Source: Axinella damicornis (Eukaryota; Porifera; Demospongiae; Axinellida; Axinellidae). Taken from it: DNA of 64,000 nucleotides. The notes below the pieces were generated by a model, which made no database searches, had not been told where the DNA came from, and saw only the letters and a list, made by a program, of their open reading frames with translations. The position numbers were made by a program, and so were the translations under genes. Shown here piece by piece: positions 44,331-54,376 of the stretch. The stretch spans positions 9,056,155 to 9,120,154 of the forward strand of contig OZ007513.1 of NCBI GenBank assembly GCA_963931865.1, written 5' to 3'. How positions within the stretch are numbered: position 1 is the first letter of the stretch; each line of letters opens with the position of its first letter.

Positions 44331-45909
44331 ATGATTGCCATCTCCTTCATGTACAGGTACGCCAACCAGGTAATGGGAGACGAGAAATTCTGTAAATGGA
44401 ACAGGATGACTGTAGAGGAATTGAAGGCTTTCCTAGGATTCCACATCCTTATGGCAATAAACCACCTGCCTTCCCTGGATGACTATTGGAGGCGAGATCC
44501 CTTGCTGAATTATGCCCCAATTGCTGACAGGATCACACGCGATCGCTACCGCGAGCTATCGCGATACCTTCATTTCAACGACAATGACACTCTGGTGCCG
44601 CGTGATTCTCCAGGGTACGATCGACTGGGAAAAGTCCGACCTCTGATCAATCACATGTCAAAGAAGTTTGCAGACCTCTACCAACCACACCGTGAGGTTG
44701 CAATTGATGAAGCAATGATTAAATTCCAAGGAAGATCCTCGCTCAAGCAATACAATCCCATGAAGCCAATCAAGCGTGGAATAAAAGTGTGGGTGCTCTC
44801 TGATAGCCACAATGGCTATTTCAGCAAGTTTCAGGTATATACTGGAAAGGAAGGGAACAGAGTGGAACATGGCCTAGGGGAGAGAGTGGTAAAGACACTC
44901 ACTGCGGAGCTGCAGGGAAAGCACCATCACGCTTTCTTTGATAACTTCTTTACCAGCGTGAAGCTCGTTGAAGATCTGCTCGCCAATGGAGTTTATTCAT
45001 GTGGAACAGCAAGGAAGGACCGGAAGGGCTTTCCACCAACCCTGAAGCAGGCAAAACTTCCAACAAGGTACAAAACCTGTATTGAGAACACATAGATATG
45101 AGCACTCACACACATGCATCCATGTGCACACACACGCATGAGCACTCACACACATGCATCCATGTACACACACACACATCCACAATATACACGTATCCAC
45201 ATATGTACACACATCCACATGTACACACATCCACATGTACACACACACGCACACACACACTAACAGAGGAGACTCACTGGTGGTCCAGAAAGGTAGTGTC
45301 AGTGCATGTGCCTGGATGGACAGGAAGCTGGTAATGGCGATGTCGAGTAACACCCAGCCGTCGGCAAAAGGGTTAGTTCTCCGGCGACAGAAGGATCACA
45401 CTCGCACTCCCATTAGTTGCCCAGAGTCCATTGTTTTGTACAACAAGTACATGGGGGGAGTTGACCGTGGAGACCAGTTACGCGGGTATTACAACTGCAG
45501 AACCAAGAGCAGAAAATTTTATCGATACATCTTCTACTTTCTGCTTGATGTGGCAATCACGAATGCTTACATTCTGCAGAAAAATTTCTGCCCAGACAGT
45601 GTCCACAAGAATGTGAAGTTCAGACTGCAGTTGGCAAGAGAGTTGATCGGAGATTACAGCAGTCGTCGACGAGCTGGTCGCAAGCCATCCCTGATCACCA
45701 CTCTTCCCCTACGCCACTTTCCTGTAAGGATTCGTGATGAAACACAGAAACACAGGAACTTCAAGCGAGGACGATGTGCTCACTGCAGAGTGAGTCGCAG
45801 CCGCACAGACACAACCTGGTTCTGTAGAGAATGTCAGGTGTGGCTATGCCACAGTGGAGATCGCCAAGCAGACTGCTTCCTACAGTGGCATACAGGCAGG
45901 GAACTCTGA
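44331..45909 (+). CDS. piggyBac transposase gene, spliced, catalytic triad present
   Basis: Exon 44331-45067 and exon 45267-45909 join in frame across a 199-nt GT/AG intron. The protein has MTVEELKAFLGFHILMAINH, ELSRYLHFND, then the catalytic Asp residues in VAIDEAMIKF (44706), HAFFDNFFTS (44940) and YMGGVDRGDQL (45463), the later YIFYFLLDVAITNAYI helix, and a C-terminal cysteine-rich domain CAHCRVSRSRTDTTWFC with CQVWLCHSG. Joined length is about 460 residues, shorter than typical 550-600, because the N-terminus is missing or lies in an upstream exon: an AG acceptor (CATGTACAG, ending 44356) precedes YANQVMGDEKF. AATAAA follows at 45984. No frame break was seen. It could be a recent mobile copy or a domesticated gene. 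Confidence 0.8.
45068..45266 (+). other. Intron of the piggyBac gene, filled by a CA microsatellite
   Basis: Donor GTACAA follows AACAAG, and acceptor CACTAACAG precedes AGGAGACTC. Joining gives PTRGDSLVVQK in frame. Most of the intron (about 45100-45260) is (CA)n/ACACATCC repeat. Unspliced, the frame ends at a TAG inside the intron. Confidence 0.75.
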
Positions 45910-45983
45910 GATCTTGTTTACATGTACTTGACCACTCTGGCAGTTACGCCGCCATCTATATCTTATACCCTTTTCTAGTCTTC

Positions 45984-45989
45984 AATAAA
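45984..45989 (+). promoter_or_regulatory. Poly(A) signal AATAAA
   Basis: It lies 75 bp after the piggyBac stop codon, a position suitable for a real 3' end. Confidence 0.65.
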
Positions 45990-46456
45990 ACATGTCCTTG
46001 TGAAACATTACAAATAATTACGCAATATTTGGTAAACACTTGTACCTGTACTTCCAAGCTTAGATCATCCTACAACTCTTCTTTCACCATCATTGATGAA
46101 AAGCTAATGACTATGTACACTCGCCCATGCCTTCCTTAGCCCATACTCGTCTGCTCAATCGTTTAGTGATACATGTTACAAGCGTTAGTCACTACCGTTA
46201 ACAAAACTAACTTACCTTCCAACAAAAAGTGCGCTATCACCGTCATCCATGGAGGTAGCCTGGCGTTCCTGGCATCAATTGGTAGCCGCGGAGATGCGCA
46301 TCACCTTGGTAATACCTCCCCTCCAGCAATCTTGCGTCGTTCAGCAGCTACAACCAGGTTTTTGTCACGCGGTTGTGAAACTATTTCTACATTACGAATA
46401 ATTTCGCTACCGTATTACAGCGGCGCGCGCCGAACGTCGCGTATAATCGGTTAAGA

Positions 46457-46712
46457 AGTCGAACCTCTTGGGGCAGAACTCACACAGGAAAGGTTATTCT
46501 CTTGTGTGAATAACAAGGAGACGTCTAATATTTCTATGATACCAGCACCCCCTCATGCAATGGAGGTTGAACCTCTTGGGGCAGAACTCACACAGGAAAG
46601 GTTATTCTCTTGTGTGAATAACAAGGAGACGTCTAATATTTCTATGATACCAGCACCCCCTCACGCAATGGAGGTTGAACCTCTTGGGACAGAACTCACA
46701 CAGGAAAGGTTA
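46457..46712 (-). repeat. 108-bp zinc-finger-derived tandem units, right of piggyBac
   Basis: Two full copies and part of a third of the unit starting GAACCTCTTGGGGCAGAACT, nearly identical to each other and to 43791-43935. It is preceded by TTAA at 46451, the target sequence of piggyBac elements. Confidence 0.88.
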
Positions 46713-48476
46713 TTCTGGAATGCGTCTCTCAGTTTGTACAATTATTGCAAAGTTGGTGAGTGGAACGGAACACAGTAGATTTGGTATACCGCATAATGAA
46801 TGCTTGGCACTCAGGAAGCATGGATGAGTTGCTCTGTCTGCATGCCAAGGAACTGAGTTCCCACAACAACCACCTGCCACTTTTGTTTTCAGATTGCAAG
46901 TTAATGCAACAATGATGCTCAAATTCATAACCTTTGATATGCGTGTGCAGCTAGAGCACTTCAACCACAAGCCCACCCATAATATGTCGCTCTATGATCT
47001 TTTGAGCACCTGGGTCATGTGTCTCAAAATGATGTGCTGGGTGGGTGATTTCAGCAGCACATGGTAGCTGTCCTGCACATTTGCAAGGACACAGGTCTAT
47101 TATGATGAATTGAGGATTTCTGCACAACCAGTATAACTGCAAGTTGCAATTGTCGGTCATGAAGCTGAGACGTTTGGCAGCGCATATGGAAAGATTTCAG
47201 AGAACGTTTTGTATATTATTGGCCTACACATCAACTGACAAGGGTAAAGAGAAATGATGCTGTAGGTGATTACAATCACCTCAGCTATCACAATAATCAC
47301 CCTTCTGTAGTAAAATGAAGGAACAACTGGCAGTAGAATAATTACGCATGTAGTTGAATGGGAGGGGAGTGGAGGTGTGGATTTCTTTTCATGACATAGC
47401 TACAGTGTCAGACCTGATCATTTAATCTCCCTACGAGCTACAAGGGAGATGTTACTGAAACAAGCAGTTTCAGTCAGTTTAATGGCCGAGCCAAACAATC
47501 CCATTGACCAGACAGCAATTTGACCAGTCCGTTATCTATGCATTATTGACAATTGACTTTGCAGTGGAAATAGCATCAAGACGCATTATTAGAAATTCAA
47601 TTCTTTGGTGGGTCGTATTCATATGTTGTCTCAGCACTTTCTATATCCCTATTAGAGTGGAGCCATCCTTGAGGAAGATACCTCTCAAACTCAATCTTAA
47701 TGTAAACCTGTACTCCTCACCATCCATGAATACTGATTGGACTTTCACCAGCAAGAATTATAAAACACGTTTCGACTACTCTTTGGCAGTCTTTAATAGA
47801 CACACAGACACAGATGCCTACGTCTCGAATTTCCATTTCAGTACTGATACTTCATGTGTACAGATATCATCATGCCATCATACCTGTTGAACCATCATAA
47901 ATGGCTAGTCACACTTACTTCACTTGGAGCATGCATCCATATCAGGATCTAGATCCAAATCTTGCTGTAATGGGACAATGTATGTCCGAGCATTACCAAC
48001 TAGATGCTTCAAGTTGGCGGGAGAGGAATGAGCAAGCTTTGTGAGAGGCTCCATCTATCATAACACTTCCACTGTCTATTGGACATTTACAGTGAATAAG
48101 AATCGGTTACCAACAAAAAGGTGAAAGAATGTAATCTGCCGGCACTTTGAGGCAATTTTGTTCCAAGTAGCACAACGCTGTCAGTGCAATCATGTGAGCC
48201 GCAAGATGTGTGAGAGGGATCTCAGGAAGTAGTACACAGTTTAATACGTGGAGAAGTTGCCTGCTGCAGTTGGGTTTGTTTGGGTGGTCTTTGGAGGTGT
48301 AGTACAGTGTAAATTGGATGTTGTTAAGTTGAGAGAAGTGATCTTTAGAAGGCCAGGATGGCCTCAGCAGAGACTGGCAGTAAATGTTTCATGTGCTTGC
48401 TTTGTTGTGGTATGACTCCATTGATCTTTTCTGATAATGTACATATTGCTGTCCAACATGTTAAGTTGAGAGAAGT
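46713..48476. other. Stretch without recognised gene
   Basis: A minus frame 46951-47160 is Cys-rich (DLCPCKCAGQLPC) and a plus frame 47504-47890 is open for 128 codons, but neither shows a known domain. A short duplicated phrase (TTAAGTTGAGAGAAGTGAT) occurs at 48329 and 48462. Confidence 0.4.
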
Positions 48477-48488
48477 GATATTTGTATT
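48477..48488. repeat. 12-bp target-site duplication, left
   Basis: GATATTTGTATT is repeated exactly at 48700-48711 around the palindromic insertion. Confidence 0.8.
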
Positions 48489-48699
48489 CAGCGCTATCAA
48501 CGGACTTTCAACCATTGGGAGATTTCAATTCAGAAAACGACGTTTCGACCGAGTTTTGTCGGTCTTCATCAGGCATTTGCAAGAACCGACAAAACTCGGT
48601 CGAAACGTCGTTTTCTGAATTGAAATCTCCCACTGGTTGAAAGTCCGTTGATAGCGCTGAATCTGATCATAACGCCAGTACCATGACCTTCTTGCAACA
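48489..48699 (-). mobile_element. 211-bp palindromic retro-inserted element with hammerhead-like core
   Basis: Arms 48486-48563 and 48585-48662 are 78 bp and reverse-complementary with one mismatch, around a 21-nt spacer. On the minus strand the spacer edge supplies CTGATGA (48566-48572), followed by a 6-bp stem (GACCGA/TCGGTC) and GAAAC (48542-48546), the order of a hammerhead ribozyme core. One extra A lies between the core and stem II. The insertion is flanked by 12-bp duplications. Penelope-like elements and retrozymes carry such motifs. Catalytic activity is unproven. Confidence 0.7.
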
Positions 48700-48770
48700 G
48701 ATATTTGTATTATTGGGGCGAGCCTGTAGCGTTGTATGTGATAAAATTTCTGTATATACGGTGGTCAGCT

Positions 48771-48772
<2 letters not shown>

Positions 48773-48802
<30 letters not shown>
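48773..48802. repeat. TA microsatellite
   Basis: About 15 TA units. Confidence 0.95.
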
Positions 48803-48807
<5 letters not shown>

Positions 48808-48867
48808 TGTTGCATTGACAAACTGCGATATTATAATTGAAATTGTGCTACATGCTACAATGATAGC

Positions 48868-49460
48868 ACGTCAGCCACGGTTTGTTAGCCTCCAACACTT
48901 CAACTTCAATCTGAACGAAGAGGCAGTCATCCTTCAGGTATATACTGGCAGCTGAGGTGGGGGTTGTGTTCCAGCACTGCATGGGGAATCAGGCCACTAA
49001 ACACTTTGTCTGCACTGTCATCGTACACTATCTCCCCCTCCCAGTGGTTCTGATAATCAAGCTGGTTGCAATTGAGAAACTTGACTTTGACCTTTCCTCT
49101 GAATGGCCACAACAGGTTATCATCGCCTTTACCAGACCTTCATTTGGGCACACAGAACATTCAAAGGTTACAATAAACAACAATATCCCCACATTCATTG
49201 GGACAAGGTAGCTCTTGTGCTGGACACTCTATCAAGAGATCAGTGGTCATTTCAAAGTACCTCCCCTTCTCGTAACACTGGGGGCACTTGTACCTACGAT
49301 TGCAACACTCATGTTGAAGGTGGGCATCTAGCTCGCTCTGCAGCACCACATTATCCTCACCACCATTCTTGCAGTAGTTTGGGCAAACAATAAGCTCAAA
49401 CCCACACCCTTCTAGGTGATCTTGAAAGCAGCACAGCTCACCAACCCACTCGCCATGGCC
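48868..49460 (-). pseudogene. TRAF-type zinc finger / MATH protein pseudogene
   Basis: On the minus strand, ELCCFQDHLEGCGFELIVC and PNYCKNGG lead into LDAHLQHECCNRRYKCPQC, YEKGRYFEMT and ECPAQELPCPNECGDIV, a tandem TRAF-type zinc-finger array, ending in a stop at 49161. The next frame (49112 downward) reads DDNLLWPFRGKVKVKFLN, YQNHWEGEIVYDD and, after another shift, YLKDDCLFVQIEVEV with KPWL, the second half of a MATH/TRAF-C domain. The RING, the coiled region and the first half of MATH are missing. Such proteins are ubiquitin-ligase adaptors. The internal deletion and at least two frame lesions mark a pseudogene. Confidence 0.8.
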
Positions 49461-49732
49461 GAGGTGACGTTGCTGCTAGACTGCTTCAGCTAGCTGTTAA
49501 ACGCAAACCTGACTCACAGTTGCTGTGATGTGCAGGAGTGCCATTAATTTCTGTGCTCATTGCCCGGTCACATTCTGATGACAATCAAGTGAATGCAACT
49601 GCTCCTTGCATGTCCTGCGGGCATGCCAAATTGTGCATGCACTTCGCTCAGGCTCGCCCCACAATGTCCTGCATTCCACTAGTACTGGCTGTCAGTTACA
49701 GGCTGCGACAAGATGAAGACAGAACTGACCGG
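49461..49732. other. Stretch without recognised gene
   Basis: An open plus frame (49538-49753) leads toward the duplicated splice-donor unit but shows no known domain. Confidence 0.35.
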
Positions 49733-49990
49733 ACGGTTCACAGCGTATGGTAAGTATTCAGCAAAGTTATTGTGCTGTATTTTTGTTCCATTTAGATGCT
49801 GAAACCTGTATTTCCCCAACCAGTGTTTGCAAAAGTTTGACCCCATCGTTGACCCGACGGTTCGCAGTGTATGGTAAGTATTCAGCAAAGTTTTTATGCT
49901 GTATTTTTGTTCTTAGATGTTCCATTTTGATGCTGAAGCCTGTATTTCCCCAACCAGTGTTGGCAGAAGTTTTGTAATTTCTCGTGTCCA
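49733..49990 (+). repeat. About 119-bp tandem duplication containing a splice donor
   Basis: CGGTTCACAGCGTATGGTAAG at 49735 and CGGTTCGCAGTGTATGGTAAG at 49857 start two copies, each with TATG/GTAAGT. A polypyrimidine tract and CTGCAG acceptor-like site lie at 50042-50060. Confidence 0.75.
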
Positions 49991-50160
49991 TTTTGATGTG
50001 GTGGACCAGTGTGCAGCATGTATGTTGGCTTAATTTGTTTGTTTTGTTTTGTATCTGCAGGTTCTCATGGCAAGAATACCTTCCGATGCCAAGTTCGTCA
50101 TCCCTTTCACCGAAGAACTAGTACGTATCTATAGTTGAAGTTGAACGATCTGCACTTGGG

Positions 50161-51241
50161 TTGTTTGAGCAATACGTGGATAACAGTGTGGTGGACAGGA
50201 TAATATGGTCGACCCTGCTGACAAAACAACGAGAAGAGAATGGGCAGATGTACTCTGTTCATGTGACAACCCCTAACACGGTCATTGGTAATGGCCTTCT
50301 TAGGAGTGCTGATTTTGCTCGGAATTCACAGCATAAGGAATTATGCATGGAGCGAATCAAAGGACCAAGTAATAAATGATCTGATGACATGTCAAAGATT
50401 CGAACTTATTGGATGTTGTCACCATAGAAGAAGAGAGTACTAATGCGGCCAATCAGCTGAGAAAAATTCGTCCTTTACTAAATGTTTGGAACTGTACCAA
50501 CCCTTGCAGCATCTGTCTATGAAAGAATGGTCAAAAGTAAAGCGCGTTGCCATTTAGTACAATACATGAAGAGCAAACCTTGCAAATGGGGTTTTAAGTA
50601 TTGGGTAATAGCTGACACCAGTGGCTATACTGTAGACTTCGACTTGTACGCCAGGAAAAATAAAATGAGGAACTTTTGGCAGTCGGAATCGCGGCTACTG
50701 GCACCTTGCGTGCTAACCGAAAAGGTATTCTTGAGTTTGTGTTGAAGTTGAAGCAAGTGCTGGAAAGGAGAGATGTACCTCGGGGAGTTGGTTACTATAT
50801 TCGTGAGTCCAGTTCAGTGTATGTTTGCTGGCGTACAGAAAAACAGTCCTAGCCATGTCTACTGCTGTTCCTGGACACTCCGAGAAGATGGTTACCAGAA
50901 GGACCAAGGGGAAAGTATGCCGGCAAGAAGTACCGTGCCCTGCCGTTATTGTCCAATATAATCAATACATGGGTGGCGTCGACAAATCGGCTCATATCAC
51001 AATGTACTGAGGAAAACTGTGAGGTTTTGGAAAACACTTTTATCATATGATTGATGTGGCTGTTGTGAACGCCTTTATTTTATACAACTTACTGAATGTG
51101 CAGGCTGGGCAAAAACCCATAAGCGAAAACGACTTCAGAGACAAATTAGTTCTCCAAACCATTTACAAGTATGGAAGGAACAAGCAAGAGTGTGTCATCC
51201 CAGTGCTTACAGCCATACACTACATACCTACCACAGTATGA
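50161..51241 (+). pseudogene. piggyBac transposase relic, third copy
   Basis: RERMVKSKAR-like sequence appears as VYERMVKSKARCHLVQYMKS, so the first catalytic Asp (normally VDE) is Tyr. KWGFKYWVIADTSGYTVDF follows. The segment with the second catalytic Asp is deleted near 50660. TAVPGHSEKMVTRRTKGK, QYNQYMGGVDKSAH (third Asp) and, in another frame, MIDVAVVNAFILYNLLNV and ENDFRDKLVLQTI complete the recognisable parts. Upstream 50161-50379 may be a decayed N-terminus. It is most like the 19230 copy. It ends against the gypsy element near 51235. Confidence 0.82.
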
Positions 51242-51950
51242 CCAGCACACGGCTCCTGTGGAATTTTTTGCTGGGCTTGAGTAGTTCCCGGAAGGGTAGC
51301 ATCGTGTCAGCCATGCTACATACCTGGTTCACCAAACCAAACCAGGATCTTACATCCGTTAGGCTCTGTGGGGTGGGGAAGTCGGAGATGGCCCTGATGT
51401 ATTTCTTGCATGGTCGCACGGTGTCGTTGGTGATTTCGAAGCTTGCAAATTCAACTTCATCTTTAGCAAATCTGAACTTCTCAGGCTTGAGGGTGATTCC
51501 ATGTCTGCCACAGGTATCCGGTATCCAACCAGTGCTTTCTTCCATTGTGTCAGACCATAGGAGGGTGTCATCATCTGCTTTTGTTCGGGATGGATGAGTC
51601 GTATCTCCTGGCGTATCTGTTGCCTGTACCCTTGTGGGGTTGTGCGGTATCAGTAGCGGCCCCAAGGGGTGACAAAAGTGGTGTAGTGTCGGTCTTCAGG
51701 ATGAAGGAGTACACTGTGGTAACCATTCCATGCTTCGAAGATGGTTTTCTTCTTCCCTTGAGGGACCGATCTTGCCTGGTGGAAAGGCGATTGGGAGTGG
51801 TGAGTTTCTCTGGTGGCATAAATGTTGAGAGGTTGGAAGTGGATTGTCCTTCTGGGTGTGCCATTCTTTTGGCGCAGATGACCTTTCGATGGCACCATAT
51901 GACTGGTTCTCCAATTGGTATGGGTTCAAGTACTCCCAGTTTCACGACTC
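51228..51950 (-). pseudogene. Gypsy reverse transcriptase
   Basis: VKAGLDGVVKLGVLEPIPIG, GEPVIWCHRK, then NGTPRRTIHFQPLNIYATRE, FEAWNGYHSVLLHPEDRHYT and TFVTPWGRY give RT fingers and palm in two frames. The catalytic block reads ADDDTLLWSDT where YVDDT or CVDDT is expected, followed by GITLKPEKFRFAKDEVEFAS and RSWFGLVNQV, the connection typical of Ty3/gypsy. At least three frame changes are visible. Confidence 0.82.
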
Positions 51951-52166
51951 CGTCTAGGCCGGCTTTGACATCGTCTTGCCAGTGGAGGGGTATTGGTATG
52001 GGTGAGTAATGAGCGGTGGGGGATGCGTGTGGGTTGACCATTAGTCTCAGTCCATGAGTGGTAAGGTCTGATGTTCGCAGATGTTGAAGGTGCTGGAACT
52101 GTAGTAGTCCAGGAGGTATTGCTGGAGTTTCCCCCAGTTGGCTTCTGTGGCTTGGTATGGTAGAGA

Positions 52167-52544
52167 TTAGTGGTGGCTTTGTCTGTTGGGGCATTGACAC
52201 TCCTGTTGTGGCGAGGTGTCGGTGGCACCGATGGAGTTGGTGGGGTTGGTTCCTTCCATTTCGGGGATGTTTTTGGGGATGATCCCTAGGTCTATGCATG
52301 CTTCCCTGCTGAGGGATAGCTTGTCGGTGTTGTCAGTCACATAGACTATTTGCCTGGTGGACTGTTCTTCTCCCTCGTCGTTTTGCCGGATAGCCTCAGT
52401 ATGGTGGCACCCAGGATGCATATGTTGTAGTTGTCTGCTGCATGCATTTTCATGCTGACGGGGATGAGGTCTCTGGTGGAGAGGCAGAGTCTTCTTCACG
52501 ATCAGGAGACCTGCTAAGCAACTCTGGCAGCCTGTGTTGGCCAC
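52167..52544 (-). pseudogene. Gypsy aspartic protease region, catalytic Asp lost
   Basis: The segment reads VANTGCQSCLAGL where the family motif is DTGCQ, so the catalytic Asp codon is Asn (AAC). QIVYVTDNTDKLSLSREAC and LGIIPKNIP follow, typical of the stretch before RT in this gypsy lineage. This single change would abolish polyprotein cleavage. Confidence 0.75.
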
Positions 52545-53259
52545 GGCACTGACTAAGGACTACTTTTGTGGTATTCTGCAGGGAAACCCGAAGTGGTTGT
52601 AGTCCTCCTGCCGGATGCTCATCTGTAACCTGATGTATGGTTGGGGTTGGATCGTCTCCTCAGCAATTCTTTGGTGAACTTGTTGAAGACATGGCGGTCT
52701 AAGGTGGTCCCTTTGATGCTGTCCGTTGGTGTGACTTCGCACAATTGTGTCGAATATTGCGTCTTCATATCCGGTGTCTTTGCCGACTTTGTGCCATGTT
52801 TGCTCCTGCACACCTTTTCGAAGTGATGGTCTTGGTGCCAAAGGCTGGACATTCGGTTCTCCTTACTCTTGTTGGGAAGTTTCTTCCGTGCCATGAGGTC
52901 ACACAGTACGTGCAGGTATCCTGATCCTTTGGTGGTGGGCGTTTGGCTGACGGTCTCTTCGGCTTTCTGTACAAGCTGCCAGCCTTCTGCTGCAAGTTCA
53001 AAGTGCTCGGATCCTTTACATTTCGTGGCAGCGGTGGGATCCACTGCCCGCCAGTCGGAGGCAGGTCCCACACGCAATGTGCAGCAGGAAAGAGAGAGGC
53101 AATGAAGCACTGTTTAGAGAAGATGAGGCCGGGAGGGCAAGAGAGAGGGAATGCAAGAGCAACTGAGAGGCTAAAATCCACCGAGAGAGCGCGAGTCACT
53201 GAGAGTGGCGAGAGTTTGAGACCGATGCTGAGAGGGCGTGAGCTGCCAAAGTGCAAGGG

Positions 53260-53528
53260 TCGCCAGGAGCAAAGGTCGCCGAGAGAGGGCGAGGGTTGCT
53301 AAGGAGCAAAAGCTGCCTGTGCGAGTATCGGGGCAAGAGGACGCAAGGAAGGCGTGTGTCACCGTGCATTTGTGTCACCTGGCAACCAGAATACAGCCGA
53401 AAACCAGAGGGCGTGTGTTATCAGCTGGAAAGGGGCGTGTATCATCGTGTGAGCCTCTTGGTGTGCAGGACAAATTCTTTTGCTTATTGTAGTCTTTGTC
53501 CTTACCATTGCATTGTTGTTGCTCTGTA
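53260..53528. other. Purine-rich non-coding stretch
   Basis: GAG/GAGA-rich sequence between the gypsy pol region and the tandem gag units. No domain was recognised. Confidence 0.4.
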
Positions 53529-54376
53529 TGGTCTTTTAATGTTATTCTGTAAGTAGTGCTTATTTAGTTGGTAGTGGATTCTGAGGATTTTGTAGTTCAT
53601 TTGATTCAGATGAATAGTTATTGCTCTGCTGATAGATTAAAGTCAAGTAACTGCTCGGGTGATTTACATCCACGTTGGCCTCACACCCTGTACATTGTTG
53701 TGTGAACCTCACCTGTCCTCTCAATCTAGACCCGTAGGCACGTCTTGATATTGCCTCATGCTATGCAAGGTCTCCCTTGTTACCATAGTATTCTCTTCCC
53801 TTATGGCTAACTTTCTCATGGCTGTGAATACCTCATCCTCAGTCATTTCGGTGAGGGTGCCCCCAGCGTTTCTGGTGAGGTCTTTGCAGAGCGGGTCATC
53901 GCAGCACTCTAATAGATGGATGACCCTGTCGGTTACTTCCAACCTGGTTGCCAGTACTGTCAGTCCTCGGTCGTGCCAGCTAACGACACTTTCAGTCTTT
54001 TCACCTTTTCAACTCTTGCTGTTTGCGTCGATCCGCTGGGCGTTCGGTGGCTGGTTGCGTGGGTCGTGATGAGTGCGGCCGCGATCACAGGTTCCACGTC
54101 GGGTCTTTTGTATTCGCAGCCTTCTGGATTCCCAGCATCTCTGGACCGGTGCTCCTTAATTGGAAGGCTTTCTCTTTGTGGCCATTGTTTGCTTCAATGG
54201 TCCAGGCGATTGCTCCTCAGTGCTTCGGTGAGTTGTACCTATCACAAGTAATAAGGAGTAACCCGACTTGCTCACACAGTTGAAACTCCAATCAAAATCA
54301 ATGTCCACATGAATCGGAACAACTGAAGAAGTGATGTAAAGGTCATTGGTTCAATATGCATCATGTTCAATGTTGG
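53529..54376 (-). repeat. Gag-bearing tandem unit 1
   Basis: The minus strand carries a gypsy Gag fragment: HLLECCDDPLCKDLTRNAGG, DEVFTAMRKLAIREEN. The unit recurs at 54377 and 55261 with spacing of about 855-884 bp. It is the most diverged of the three. Confidence 0.85.

Larger units (their letters stand above)
51228..53256 (-). mobile_element. Ty3/gypsy retrotransposon relic: gag zinc knuckle, protease, RT
   Basis: On the minus strand, from right to left, come a zinc-knuckle region (CPAFG, then DHHFEKVCR, 52750-52870), a retropepsin-like segment (52544-52167), and RT (51950-51230). Frames change several times. No LTRs, RNase H or integrase were recognised; the left end abuts the piggyBac relic near 51235. 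The gag N-terminal part continues as tandem units to the right. Confidence 0.82.

Noticed and set aside
45098..45353. His/Thr/Val-rich open frames on both strands
   Set aside because: They are translations of a CA microsatellite inside the piggyBac intron.
48773..48802. TATA-box-like promoter
   Set aside because: It is a simple TA microsatellite with no initiator or gene positioned to use it.
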